The notes below the pieces were generated by a model. That model searched no databases and was not told where the DNA came from. It saw nothing but the letters and a program-made list of their open reading frames with translations. A stretch of DNA of 64,000 nucleotides from Paenibacillus chitinolyticus NBRC 15660 (lineage in GTDB: Bacteria; Bacillota; Bacilli; Paenibacillales; NBRC-103111): contig NZ_BBJT01000006.1 of NCBI RefSeq assembly GCF_000739915.1, positions 310,001 to 374,000 of the forward strand, in the 5' to 3' direction. Shown here piece by piece: positions 23,176 through 32,005 of this stretch. The translations under genes were made by a program, and so were the position numbers. Numbering within the stretch: position 1 is the stretch's first letter; the number at the start of each line of letters is the position of its first letter.

Positions 23176-23865
23176 CTACAGTCCGTGAAGTTCCCGGTAC
23201 TCGTGTTCGAGGATCGCCATCAGAATCGAGTCGTGGTACTTGTGATTATAGTAGAGGGCATCTTTCTGCACGCCTTCTTTTTTGAAGCCGATTTTCTCGT
23301 ACACGTGGAGGGCACGCTCGTTATAGGCAAATACGTTCAGCTCGATCCGGTGCAGATTCACGATGCCGAATCCGTAATCCAGCATAAGGTTGAGCGCTTC
23401 CGTGCCGCAGCCTTTGCCCTGGTTTCTGCTGCTGTCGATGGAGATGCGGATGCCCGCGCTGCGGTTGTAGCTGTCGATATCCTGCAGGGCGATGTCCCCG
23501 ATCACTTCGTCGGTTTCGGTCAGGGCGATCAGCAGCAGAATGCTTGACGTATCCTGCGCTTTTCCTTCGATATATCGCTCGATCTGGTTTCTTGTAAAAT
23601 GTTTCTGCGTACCCGTCAATTTGCGGGTTTGCGGCTGAAACAACTGCTGGAAATACGTCTCCGTGTCCCCGGTATCAATGGGACGCAAATAGACCTTTTC
23701 CCCTTCCAGAAAACGTACGGGCACCGGGGCTCCGGCTTTGTTCGAGCAGTTGCTTTTTTGCCGGTCCGGCTCGGTACTCCCAGGTCCTTTCACGTGTTCG
23801 TTCACAGGATTAATCACGGCTCTATTCACAGGCTCGCTCACTGATTCATTCACTGATTCATTCAT
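23176..23865 (-). CDS. GNAT-family N-acetyltransferase with an N-terminal Val/Asn repeat
   Basis: 229 residues from the ATG at 23865, which has GGAGG 11 bases upstream. Residues ~55-220 form a RimJ/RimL-type acetyltransferase: GEKVYLRPIDTGDTE, IGDIALQDIDSYNRSAGIRI, acetyl-CoA loop RNQGKGCGTEAL, ELNVFAYNERALHVYEKIGF, and a C-terminal hydrophobic strand. The first ~25 residues are an unusual repeat of NESV/SEPV/NRAV/NPVNEHV units, low complexity at DNA level. Substrate unknown. Confidence 0.8.
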   Translation of the reverse strand: MNESVNESVSEPVNRAVINPVNEHVKGPGSTEPDRQKSNCSNKAGAPVPVRFLEGEKVYLRPIDTGDTETYFQQLFQPQTRKLTGTQKHFTRNQIERYIEGKAQDTSSILLLIALTETDEVIGDIALQDIDSYNRSAGIRISIDSSRNQGKGCGTEALNLMLDYGFGIVNLHRIELNVFAYNERALHVYEKIGFKKEGVQKDALYYNHKYHDSILMAILEHEYRELHGL

Positions 23866-23947
23866 TGCTTTCAAAACCTCCATAGATCATGTCTATCTCC
23901 GTTATACCAGCAAACTATCTATTTCAAAATGAACAGATTTGTAAAAT

Positions 23948-25396
23948 TTAAGACGACAGATTAGCATCACCGAACCACGCTTCTTTCAGTTTCCGCATAC
24001 CCGGCTCGATGTCCTCTTCCGCAATCCCGCTGAATCCGACCATAAAATCTTTCTCGCCATCCGGCGGAACCGTCCCCGGCCAGTAAAACGCCGCCGATGA
24101 CACATGAACGCCGTCCGCTTCCGCCAGCCGGAGCAGTTCCGCCTCCGGCCGTTCGTCGCGCACGCGGAGCACGATGTGGAACCCGGCGTCCCTGCCGATC
24201 ACCGCAGCCCGGCTGCCGAAAATACGCCCGACGGCTGCCGTCAGCCTGTCGTGCTTTTTCCGGTAAAGCTTGCGCATTCTGCGCACATGCTTCTCCAGAT
24301 AGCCCCGCTCCATAAAAAGAGCCAGCGTATGCTGATGCAGCCTGGAGGCGGACTGTTCGAACATCATCTCTCTGCGCAGCGCGTCGAAAAGCGGCACGAG
24401 CTTATCCGGCAGCACCATATAACTGACGCAGAGAGCCGGGGCCATAATTTGGCCGAAGCCGCCCAAATAAATGACGGGAGCGCCGGGAACGAGGGCCTGT
24501 AGAGCCGGAACGGGACGCCCGTGGTAGCGGAATTCCCCGTCGTAGTCGTCTTCGAGGATGAAGCCGTCCGTATCGCGCGCCCACTGGAGCAGCTTCAGCC
24601 GCTTAGAGACCGGCATCACCATGCCGCGCGGAAACTGATGCGAAGGCGTGACGGTGACGAGACGGGCCCCGGCGGCGTGAAGCCGTTCGACGTCGATGCC
24701 GTCCGCTTCCAGCGGCACAGGCAAGATCTCATAGCCCGCCCGGCCGAAAATCGACGGGATAAGCGGGTACCCGGGGTTCTCTACGGCGAGCCGCGAACCG
24801 TACCGCTTCAAAATCTGGCTCAAGACGACGCCCAAATTAAACTGGTCGGCTCCGACGACAACCTGCCCCGGGGAACATTCCACGCCCCGCATCTGCCGGA
24901 GGTAGGCGGCGATTTGTTCCCTCAGCCTGCGCTCGCCTCTCGGATCGCCGAAGAACAGCAGGTTCTCGTTGTCCGGAGCGAGCATTTCGTTCGCAAGCTT
25001 TTTCCAGGTCCCGTATGGAAAAGCCGTGAAGTCGTTTCGCGACAAATGAAAATCGTAGCGGAACCTGCGTTTCCTGGCCGCGTCAGGCTCCTCTTCCTGA
25101 ACTAGCGGGAGCTCCCCCATGTGTAATGAGCCGAGTTTCCCATAGGGCTCGGGGAGCTTTTCCACGTAATAGCCGCTCTTGGGCCTGCTCGCGATATAGC
25201 CTTCCGAAAGAAGCTGATGGTAAGCCGATTCGACCGGCGTCGTGCTCAACCCGAGAAAACCGGCCAGTTTGCGGATAGACGGCAGACGGGTATGTTCGGC
25301 GATCTCGCCCCGGATAATGCCTGTCTTAATATGAAGGTAGAGCTGCATATACAGCGGCTGAGGATCCCGCTCGTCCAGCTTAGGGTAACCAATCAC
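23948..25396 (-). CDS. MocR-type regulator (GntR HTH plus aminotransferase-like domain) lacking the PLP lysine
   Basis: 482 residues from GTG 25396, preceded by AGGAAGGATTCAC. N-terminal winged HTH (PLYMQLYLHIKTGIIRGEI; LPSIRKLAGFLGLSTTPVES; GYIASRPKSGYYV), then a fold-type I aminotransferase domain (ENPGYPLIPSIF, FILEDDYDGEFRYHGRPVPA). Where MocR proteins have GTFSKxLxPxLRxxYM, this one reads GGFGQIMAPALCVSYM: Lys is CAA (Gln) and Arg is TGC (Cys). It may sense its ligand without a Schiff base, or be degenerate. Divergent from the DUF4272 gene, its likely target. Confidence 0.85.
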   Translation of the reverse strand: MIGYPKLDERDPQPLYMQLYLHIKTGIIRGEIAEHTRLPSIRKLAGFLGLSTTPVESAYHQLLSEGYIASRPKSGYYVEKLPEPYGKLGSLHMGELPLVQEEEPDAARKRRFRYDFHLSRNDFTAFPYGTWKKLANEMLAPDNENLLFFGDPRGERRLREQIAAYLRQMRGVECSPGQVVVGADQFNLGVVLSQILKRYGSRLAVENPGYPLIPSIFGRAGYEILPVPLEADGIDVERLHAAGARLVTVTPSHQFPRGMVMPVSKRLKLLQWARDTDGFILEDDYDGEFRYHGRPVPALQALVPGAPVIYLGGFGQIMAPALCVSYMVLPDKLVPLFDALRREMMFEQSASRLHQHTLALFMERGYLEKHVRRMRKLYRKKHDRLTAAVGRIFGSRAAVIGRDAGFHIVLRVRDERPEAELLRLAEADGVHVSSAAFYWPGTVPPDGEKDFMVGFSGIAEEDIEPGMRKLKEAWFGDANLSS

Positions 25397-25506
25397 GTGA
25401 ATCCTTCCTATCTTTCTAGGTTTAATGCTAGAATACCACATTTTACAACTTTACCGGTTTTTCGGTATGATGATAGGGTTAACGACGCGATGAGAGGAAG
25501 TGCAGC

Positions 25507-26685
25507 ATGAATCAATGTACGCTTTATATCTCGATAAAAGGGTATGAAAAAATAACGGAAGCCATCCGCACCGCCTTCGGGGACAAGCAGGTTCAGATGT
25601 CTCCGGACGGGAACCAGATTACCGTTGTGGATAAAAAGCTTTTCAGCAAAACGACCGTTACGTTTTCCCTGATGACGCTGGACGGCAATCCGGGCGAATT
25701 CGAGCCGATGATCCGGGGCATGTACGGCTTTTTCAGCCAGATCGAAACGCCGCACGAACACATTCAAGCCAAAGTGCTCAAGCAGATTTCCGCTCTTAAC
25801 GCGGCTGTCGGCATCGTCTCTTCCAAGGAGATCGACCCGAACACCCTGAACCGGATATTGGAAGCGGCGTCCCGCGTGCATGCCGTCTTGTTCCTGCCGA
25901 CCGGCCAACTATTGAACCCGGAGGGCCAGGTGGTGTTGAGCGCACAGGGCGAGTCCGAGGTAGAAGATTTCACCGTCACGGTCAGCACGGATCTGATCGA
26001 CGCCCATATTCAGTCGTCTCCGTCCGCGGAAGCGCGGAAAGAACGGAATATGGCTCTGCTGACGGAACAGGGCGTGCCTGTCATCGAGCATTTGCCGGTC
26101 ATCGACGGGGATGAATTCGCCGCTGTCCGGACCAAAGAAGAAATCGCCGCGCGTGCAACCGCTCTATGCATGGTCGCCATGTACGGCGCGGATGTTGCCG
26201 AAGACACGGACACCAAAGAAGCGAAGGAGTTTATCGAGGGCGTTATCGAGCTTTACGGCGCTTCCTCTTTCTTTACGGAGAAGGAACGGGCTTTCCTTGA
26301 AAGCGATTCGCCCGATCCGACGGATGCCATCCAGTTCGCCTGGATGTACGAATGCTACTGGGTTCTGCTTTGGTCTCTCGGGTATGCGGAAGAACTGGGC
26401 TATCCCGATTCCGTATGCGACGTTCAAGCCGCCGTGGACGCTTTGAGGCTGGCCGGGAATTTTGAAACGTTCCTTGAGCAGGCAAAAGTCCGGTCGAAAG
26501 CAGACATTCTCGAGGAAGCGGACCGGATTTACCGCTATGACTGGGCCTGCGTAGATGCCCGGATCAAAGGTAATCCCGCCCCGGCCGGACTGAACGACGG
26601 CGTCGTTCTGGAAAGGCACCGGGCTTTGAACTGGCTGGTCCGCTATATGGATGCGGAGTGGGATGACGTAAGCACCGATACGTAG
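25507..26685 (+). CDS. DUF4272-domain protein
   Basis: 392-residue cytosolic protein. The first half (~1-180) looks like a separate alpha/beta domain (CTLYISIKGYEKITEAI; FEPMIRGMYGFFSQIETPHE). The second half shows the DUF4272 pattern: RTKEEIAARATALCMVAMYG, SSFFTEKERAFLESD, QFAWMYECYWVLLWSLGY, ILEEADRIYRYDWACVDARI, LERHRALNWLVRY. Function of the family is unknown. ATG 25507 behind GAGAGGAAGTGCAGC. Divergent from MocR, which may regulate it. Confidence 0.75.
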   Translation: MNQCTLYISIKGYEKITEAIRTAFGDKQVQMSPDGNQITVVDKKLFSKTTVTFSLMTLDGNPGEFEPMIRGMYGFFSQIETPHEHIQAKVLKQISALNAAVGIVSSKEIDPNTLNRILEAASRVHAVLFLPTGQLLNPEGQVVLSAQGESEVEDFTVTVSTDLIDAHIQSSPSAEARKERNMALLTEQGVPVIEHLPVIDGDEFAAVRTKEEIAARATALCMVAMYGADVAEDTDTKEAKEFIEGVIELYGASSFFTEKERAFLESDSPDPTDAIQFAWMYECYWVLLWSLGYAEELGYPDSVCDVQAAVDALRLAGNFETFLEQAKVRSKADILEEADRIYRYDWACVDARIKGNPAPAGLNDGVVLERHRALNWLVRYMDAEWDDVSTDT

Positions 26686-26734
26686 GCGCGGGACGAGGCA
26701 GCATGCATGGTTGACCAATCACGCCGCCCTATAC

Positions 26735-26770
26735 AAAAAGGAGCAGCTCTTTATGAGCCTGCTCCTTTTT
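26735..26770. terminator. Bidirectional terminator between convergent genes
   Basis: Perfect 12-bp stem AAAAAGGAGCAG/CTGCTCCTTTTT, with A/T runs on both sides. It serves the DUF4272 gene and possibly the DinB gene. Confidence 0.8.
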
Positions 26771-26948
26771 GGGCTGCACTGCACGACTGACAGGCCGCTT
26801 TTGATCTTATCCGGCTTTCCGGTCATCGTCTGTCCTTGGCAGATGCAGGCGGCCGCCTCTTATGCGAACCCCGGGTTCCCCATTGCCTATGAATTCCCGG
26901 CGGGAAATTCGGTTTCGCATGAAGGCGTCTTGCCTCCCTCCGCACCTA

Positions 26949-27527
26949 TCAGGCCTCGGAAGCTTCCTTTGTCCCCCGCAAAAAGGCGTCCAAACGCTCC
27001 TTCTGGCGCAGATGGTGGCGGTAGTGCATCTCCACCAGCGCGAACCATTCCACCGCGTTCAATTCACCGAAGCCCGGGTGCGTCACCGTATTGGCGGTTG
27101 GAATATCGGCCAGCGTCGGCTGGATAGCTCGCATGGCGCGAATGACGTCACGAAGGCCGCTTACGAGCTGCTCTTTGCTTTCCGGTTGAAGCGGCGTGTA
27201 TTCCTTGGACGGCGGAACCTGAATCCGGATCGGCGGGTAGCTGCCTCGGGCGTAAGCCTCTACGCCGCTCTCCGTTTTCCCGGCCGCTTCTTCCGAACCG
27301 GACGAATTGCGGCAGGCCTCCATAATAGGCAGATGCCGGTACAAAACCGATTGGATCAAATGCACGTACATTTGCCCCAGCGACCACTGATCTTCATCGG
27401 GCTTGCGGGTCAGCTCTTCCAGGCTGTAATTCTCCAATTGCTGAATATAGGTTTCGGTCAATTGTTCGAAGCGGTTCAGGATGTCGATCGTGTTGAGCCT
27501 CTGGCTTTGGTTCTGGTTCGTTTGCAT
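26949..27527 (-). CDS. DinB-family protein
   Basis: 192-residue four-helix protein of the DinB/YfiT superfamily, metal-dependent and often thiol-transferase-like. Histidines are in the expected places: MYVHLIQSVLYRH (helix 2) and EMHYRHHLRQKERLDA near the end, with QWSLGQ before them. It lies 65 bases downstream of the YafY-type regulator gene and is probably co-transcribed. Physiological role unknown. Confidence 0.8.
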   Translation of the reverse strand: MQTNQNQSQRLNTIDILNRFEQLTETYIQQLENYSLEELTRKPDEDQWSLGQMYVHLIQSVLYRHLPIMEACRNSSGSEEAAGKTESGVEAYARGSYPPIRIQVPPSKEYTPLQPESKEQLVSGLRDVIRAMRAIQPTLADIPTANTVTHPGFGELNAVEWFALVEMHYRHHLRQKERLDAFLRGTKEASEA

Positions 27528-27592
27528 GGGTTGTTCTCTCCTTTAAGATGAAGTTGAACCCAGTATACAAGAGCGCTGCTGACAACAGTATG

Positions 27593-28540
27593 TCAGTAGC
27601 GTTTTGCCATGCGCCGAATTTCTTCCCGCAGCCGAACGCGCAGCGATTCGGGCTCCAGCACTTCAACACCCGCTCCCCAGCTCAATACCCAATGGAGGAT
27701 TTCCTCGGGCGATCTGACCTTTAACGTGACGAGCAGGCCCTGCTCCACATTTTGCGTTTCTTCTATATAATAGTAGTTCGTTTCCCGAACCCGGTTCGCA
27801 AGCTCGCGGCGAAAAAGCAGGCGGACTTCCCCCTGCCGGTCATCCGCCGGCTTGTACAACCGGAGGTCGAACTCTTCCGGCTTCTCGAAGACGGTCTCCA
27901 GCAGCGTAAGCTCGCTGATCCGGGACAGCCGGAAATGCCGGACCTCCTGCCGGAGCCGGCAGAAGGCGATCAGCATCCACGCGCTGTTCAAGTAGACCAG
28001 CCCGTAAGGATCGGCTTCGCGCACCGTCAGCCGTTCGCCTCCCGGCATGGCCGTATCCTTCGCCGCGTAGGCAAAGCGCACCGTGCGCTCCTGCAGCACC
28101 GCGCCGCGCAGCAGAGCCAGCGCCGCCGCTCCGTTACCGGCGGCGCTTCCCGGGCCCGCGAGGAGCTTCATGCCCTCGCGGTGCCTCTGGGACTCCCGGC
28201 GCACTCGATCCGGGAGCACGCCCTCGAGCTTGGCCCGCGCGGCACCCGCCTGGGCGCGGGAAGCCTCGTCGAACTGCTGCTCGACGAACTCGAGACCGAG
28301 CAGCAGGGTGACGGCTTCTTCCGCCGTGAAGCTGACCGGCGGCAGGAAGTAGCCTTCGACGAGCGAGTACCCTTGTCCCGGCGCCCCGACGACCGGGACA
28401 CCCGCTTCGCAGAGCGCCTGCATGTCGCGGTAGATCGTGCGCACGCTCGTCTCGAAGGCTGCGGCGAGATCTTCCGCGCGCTGAGTGCCCTTGCGCTGGA
28501 GCCGCAAAATGATCGCCAGCATGCGGTCCGTTTTGTTCAT
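27593..28540 (-). CDS. YafY-type transcriptional regulator (HTH plus WYL)
   Basis: 315 residues. N-terminal DeoR-like winged helix (KTDRMLAIILRLQRKGTQRA; EDLAAAFETSVRTIYRDMQA), central WYL domain (VREADPYGLVYLNSAWMLIA; RQEVRHFRLSRI) and a WCX C-terminus (PEEILHWVLSWGAGVEVLEP). Such proteins sense nucleotides or other small ligands through WYL. Shares an operon with the DinB-family gene, which it may control. High-GC codon use. Confidence 0.88.
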   Translation of the reverse strand: MNKTDRMLAIILRLQRKGTQRAEDLAAAFETSVRTIYRDMQALCEAGVPVVGAPGQGYSLVEGYFLPPVSFTAEEAVTLLLGLEFVEQQFDEASRAQAGAARAKLEGVLPDRVRRESQRHREGMKLLAGPGSAAGNGAAALALLRGAVLQERTVRFAYAAKDTAMPGGERLTVREADPYGLVYLNSAWMLIAFCRLRQEVRHFRLSRISELTLLETVFEKPEEFDLRLYKPADDRQGEVRLLFRRELANRVRETNYYYIEETQNVEQGLLVTLKVRSPEEILHWVLSWGAGVEVLEPESLRVRLREEIRRMAKRY

Positions 28541-28631
28541 AACGTGAAGCCCCCTTGTCGCTAACGTGTCGGATAGTTACTCCTATCGTAACCCCGGCGG
28601 CGGGAGTGTGCCAGCTTTTCTTACTTGCAAA

Positions 28632-28675
28632 GAAAGGAAGAAAGAGCCGTGGCCACTTCCGGCCGCCAGCTCTTT
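28632..28675 (-). terminator. Probable terminator after the sigma/anti-sigma operon
   Basis: AAAGAGC...GCTCTTT outer stem with an inner GGCCGG..GTGGCC-type pairing. The downstream tract TTCTTCCTTTCTTT is T-rich but not a clean run. Confidence 0.5.
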
Positions 28676-28816
28676 CCCTGTTTTGTTGCCTGTTCGCGGT
28701 AAGTCGAGTTTACGCGATTGATATCGGCAGAAGAATCGTTTCCTCCCGGCAGCTTATGGTTTACCGTCTCTCGGTTCGATCATTTATACCTGCTGCGCTT
28801 TCTATGATCTCCATAG

Positions 28817-30049
28817 CTACTCGGCGTTAACAAACAGACTTGCGAAAAATTTCCCGCCCAAATAAATATCGAGGCGCCACTGTTCGCTTTCGTCCAGCTT
28901 GATAAGCGAGGGCAGGCTCGCATCCGCCCCGTTTAACGGACCGTAAGCCGGCCCCCACTCGTATTCCCATATGACACTGCCGTCTTCCTGCAGCAGCACC
29001 GGTTTTTTAACGCCGTCACTCGTATGAACGCCTTCGATCCGCAAATTTTTGCCTTCGAACTCTTCCCGGGCACCCCAGAAATGCCAGACGATTTTATTAG
29101 GGGTGGAGGTAGAAATTCGACCGTTCAAGATGCCGAGCTTACCCGGAATTCCGGTAAACCACATATTTCCGGAGCCAAAGGTCTGGTGAGGACTGCGGGC
29201 TCCGGCTTCGTCGTATCCGAGTACTTTTCCCTGTATGTTCCCCTGCGTCAAGGCCCCGAACTCCCGGCTGTCATGGCTCTTCGACCAGAAATCTCCCAGG
29301 ACGAAGAGAGACCCGTCCGGCACTGTCATCTCCGCCATATTCGCGTTGAAATAGTTTTTCGTATCTTTCACACAGTCTGGGGGACAGGCATCCTTTCTGC
29401 CAGATGCCTTCATGTTCTTGAAGTATGCGGCTTCGTCCAGCCCAACAATCTTCGCCTGTCCGTAGAACGTATCCAGCTTCTTCCCGTTCACGTAAACCCG
29501 GCCTTTCTCGATCTTAATCTTCTCCCCCGGCAGACCGATCACACGGGCTGTTTGAGAGTCCGACCCGCTGATTTCGGGATTGGGCGTAAACCCGGGAATG
29601 GCCGGCAGCCGGTAATACAGCATATCTCCACGGCGGAACTGCTGTACCATCTTAAACCGGGGATCGACGACTAACCTCCCGTAACCGCCGCTATAGTATT
29701 CCATTTTCTGGCCGACCATGCTCATCGAATAATCGTCTACCAGCATCAAACCTTCTTTCGCTTCTACACGCTGGGGATACAGGGGTGTCGTTAAGTCCCG
29801 GATCGTTCCGTTCGCTTTATCCCCGAGAGGCCCCATAAACAGAACGGCACAACAAACGAGCAAGGCAGTCAAAGCCGTTCCCGCCAGATAGAGCCGCTTG
29901 CGTCGACTTGCGGGCCTGCCCGCTTCAAGACCGCCCCCGTTCCATACCTTCCGTTCCACGGCATCCATCGACTCCGTTCCGAACATCGGCTTGTTAAAAG
30001 GCCTCTCCGAAAGCTCAAACGGATCCGTCTCAATTTCCGTTTTCCTCAT
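28817..30049 (-). CDS. Membrane protein with degenerate signal-peptidase I fold, candidate anti-sigma factor
   Basis: 410 residues. A cytoplasmic N-terminus (~1-50), one membrane segment (YLAGTALTALLVCCAVLFMG, ~49-68) and an external S26-like domain: RRGDMLYYRLP, RVIGLPGEKIKIEKGRVYVN, GSLFVLGDFWSKSHDSREFG, matching SPase boxes C-E. The general-base lysine of the usual KRVIGLPGD box is replaced (QTARVIGLPGE) and the SMxPT serine box is not clear, so peptidase activity is doubtful. It overlaps the sigma gene by 20 bases, the normal arrangement for an anti-sigma factor. Role inferred. Confidence 0.65.
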   Translation of the reverse strand: MRKTEIETDPFELSERPFNKPMFGTESMDAVERKVWNGGGLEAGRPASRRKRLYLAGTALTALLVCCAVLFMGPLGDKANGTIRDLTTPLYPQRVEAKEGLMLVDDYSMSMVGQKMEYYSGGYGRLVVDPRFKMVQQFRRGDMLYYRLPAIPGFTPNPEISGSDSQTARVIGLPGEKIKIEKGRVYVNGKKLDTFYGQAKIVGLDEAAYFKNMKASGRKDACPPDCVKDTKNYFNANMAEMTVPDGSLFVLGDFWSKSHDSREFGALTQGNIQGKVLGYDEAGARSPHQTFGSGNMWFTGIPGKLGILNGRISTSTPNKIVWHFWGAREEFEGKNLRIEGVHTSDGVKKPVLLQEDGSVIWEYEWGPAYGPLNGADASLPSLIKLDESEQWRLDIYLGGKFFASLFVNAE

Positions 30050-30575
30050 ACCGGAATCCTCCTTTCGCTAGTTGAGCCGCTTTCCGGCGCGCTCTATGGA
30101 TGCGGGACTTTACCGTCCCTTCCGAAATTCCCAGGGCGGCCGCTATTTCCGCCACCGTCATCCCGTGCATCGATTGCAGCACCAGCACCTCCCTGTAGGG
30201 GGCGGGAAGCTCCAGCACGATTTTCCATGCCTCATCGGCCAAGTGGCGTTCCAGAAATTCGCTTTCGGCGGATGGACTTTCTCCCCGGACGTAGTCGGCC
30301 AGGATCACCCGCCGAAAAAAAGCTTTTCTCCGATACGAATACGAGGTATTCCGGGTGATTTTCAGCAGCCAAGTCTTCACACTGCATTCGCCCCGGAAGG
30401 AACCGACGCTGCGGAACGCTTTTACAAACACATCCTGCGCGATGTCGTCGGCAAGGTCCCGTTTTTTCGTTAAAAAATACGCATAGTTCCATACGTCTTC
30501 CCCGTGCTGTTCCATTAAGGTTCTTAAATCGGACGGATGAAGTTCGGACACGTACTTCAAATACTCGTCGTCCAC
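30030..30575 (-). CDS. ECF-type RNA polymerase sigma factor
   Basis: 181 residues with sigma region 2 (DVWNYAYFLTKKRDLADDIA; QDVFVKAFRSVGSFRGEC; VKTWLLKITRNTSYSYRR) and region 4 (LPAPYREVLVLQSMHGMTVA; EIAAALGISEGTVKSRIHRA). Related to extracytoplasmic-function sigma factors of Bacilli that respond to envelope stress. The overlapping membrane protein gene downstream is its presumed anti-sigma factor. Target promoters cannot be read from this window. Confidence 0.9.
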   Translation of the reverse strand: MDDEYLKYVSELHPSDLRTLMEQHGEDVWNYAYFLTKKRDLADDIAQDVFVKAFRSVGSFRGECSVKTWLLKITRNTSYSYRRKAFFRRVILADYVRGESPSAESEFLERHLADEAWKIVLELPAPYREVLVLQSMHGMTVAEIAAALGISEGTVKSRIHRARRKAAQLAKGGFRYEENGN

Positions 30576-30612
30576 GGGCTCCCCCCTTTCTTATCTGAAC
30601 AAACAGACTCCC

Positions 30613-30646
30613 CGCAAAAGAAAAAGTTCCCGCTTTAGGGAACTTT
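30613..30646 (-). terminator. Terminator after the GAPDH gene
   Basis: AAAGTTCCC/GGGAACTTT stem (30646-30623) followed by TTCTTTT on the minus strand. Confidence 0.8.
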
Positions 30647-30693
30647 GTACATTTTATTTTCTGTTTTTAGTTTATCATACAGAGCACGGGAAG

Positions 30694-31761
30694 TTAGGCG
30701 AACATGCTGCTGACCTCGGCATCGCGGGACTGAATGGTCTTGGCTTTGTCCCGCATAAGCTCTGCCAGCTCCACGACACGGCAGGCGTAAGCCCATTCGT
30801 TGTCATACCAGGCGAGCACTTTGATCTGATCGCCCATCGTCATCAGGGAGAGACCGTCTACGACAGCGGAATTCGGGCAGCCCACATAATCGACGGACAC
30901 GAGCGGCTCGTCGGAATAGGCGACATAAGGAGCCATGGAGTCTGCGGCCGCGCTTTTGAAAGCCGCTTGGATCTCGTCCAGCCCGGCCGGACGGGACACT
31001 TTTACCGTCAAATCGACGAGGGAAACGTCCTGGGTCGGCACGCGCAGGGAAACGCCCTGAACATGAGCCGCCAAGTGAGGCAGGACATCTGTAAGCGCTT
31101 TACCCACACCCGTCGTGGTAGGAACGATCGACTCCGTGCACGCCCGCGCTCTGCGCAAATCGTTGTGCGGATTGTCCAGATGCTTCTGATCCGACGTATA
31201 CGAATGCACCGTACTCATCCAACCGCTCTGTACGCCGAACGCCTGATCCAGAATATGAAGCACGGGAGCGACGCAGTTCGTCGTGCAGGATGCGGCGGAT
31301 ACAAGAGTATGCTTGATCGGATCATAGAGGTGGTCGTTGACGCCCATCACGACGGTGAAATCCATCTGCTTGCCGGGCGCGGTAATGAGAACTCGGGAAG
31401 CTCCGGCGCTCAGATGTCTCTGAGAACCTTGACGGTCGTTGAATTTACCGGTGGCGTCAATGACGAGATCGACTCCCATCTGTTCCCACAAAATGTTTTC
31501 CGGTTCCCTTTCGTACGTCAGCCGGATAGATTGCCCGTTAATGACCAGGCACCCGTCGGCGATCGTCACATCCGCGTCCCATCTTCCGTGGACCGAATCG
31601 TATTTTAAAAGGTGAGCCAGCGTCTCCGCCGGATAAATGGTATTGATCGCCTTGAGCGGAGAAGTCTGCCCTTTATCCGAAAACATTTTCCGGACGACAA
31701 GACGTCCGATTCTCCCCATCCCGCTGATCCCGATTCCTCTAATTCCTGCAGCCTGTGACAA
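30694..31761 (-). CDS. gap: Glyceraldehyde-3-phosphate dehydrogenase, GapB-like
   Basis: 355 residues. Interconverts glyceraldehyde 3-phosphate and 1,3-bisphosphoglycerate. NAD(P)-binding GISGMGRIGRLVVRKM at the N-terminus; catalytic Cys in SAASCTTNC; His region WMSTVHSYTSDQKHLDNPH; ARACTESIVPTTTGVGKAL; final AWYDNEWAYACRVVELAEL. Glycolytic NAD enzymes have Asp after the second strand (INDL); here it reads INTIYPAETL, with no acidic residue, as in NADP-preferring gluconeogenic GapB enzymes. TTG start at 31761 behind GGAGGAGGAG. Not linked to pgk/tpi, another GapB-like trait. Confidence 0.9.
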   Translation of the reverse strand: MSQAAGIRGIGISGMGRIGRLVVRKMFSDKGQTSPLKAINTIYPAETLAHLLKYDSVHGRWDADVTIADGCLVINGQSIRLTYEREPENILWEQMGVDLVIDATGKFNDRQGSQRHLSAGASRVLITAPGKQMDFTVVMGVNDHLYDPIKHTLVSAASCTTNCVAPVLHILDQAFGVQSGWMSTVHSYTSDQKHLDNPHNDLRRARACTESIVPTTTGVGKALTDVLPHLAAHVQGVSLRVPTQDVSLVDLTVKVSRPAGLDEIQAAFKSAAADSMAPYVAYSDEPLVSVDYVGCPNSAVVDGLSLMTMGDQIKVLAWYDNEWAYACRVVELAELMRDKAKTIQSRDAEVSSMFA

Positions 31762-31829
31762 GCTAACTCCTCCTCCGTAAGGTGAAATGTTAAGTTGATT
31801 CGTATGGATCGCTTAATTAGTACATCACA

Positions 31830-31858
31830 ATTATAATTTATGACGTCATAAAAGACAA
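31830..31858 (-). promoter_or_regulatory. gap promoter with a 16-bp palindrome filling its spacer
   Basis: Minus strand: -35 TTGTCT (31858-31853), 17-base spacer, -10 TATAAT (31835-31830). The spacer is almost wholly the perfect palindrome TTTATGACGTCATAAA (31852-31837). A repressor bound there would block RNA polymerase. The leader to the TTG start is about 60 bases. Confidence 0.65.
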
Positions 31859-31910
31859 TAGTATGTTTCTATTGTTTATATATGAGTATTATACATGGGT
31901 TAATTAAATC

Positions 31911-31946
31911 AAAAAAAAGAGAGAGTCCCTAAAGATCTCTCTCTCC
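31911..31946 (-). terminator. Terminator of the amidase-ABC-HlyD operon
   Basis: GAGAGAG/CTCTCTC stem followed by TTTTTTTT on the minus strand, ~60 bases after the adaptor gene. Confidence 0.85.
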
Positions 31947-32005
31947 CACCGCTAACGTTTCGGTTCCGTTTCTTTGACTCCTTCGGATCTCAACCTCATC
32001 CGTCC

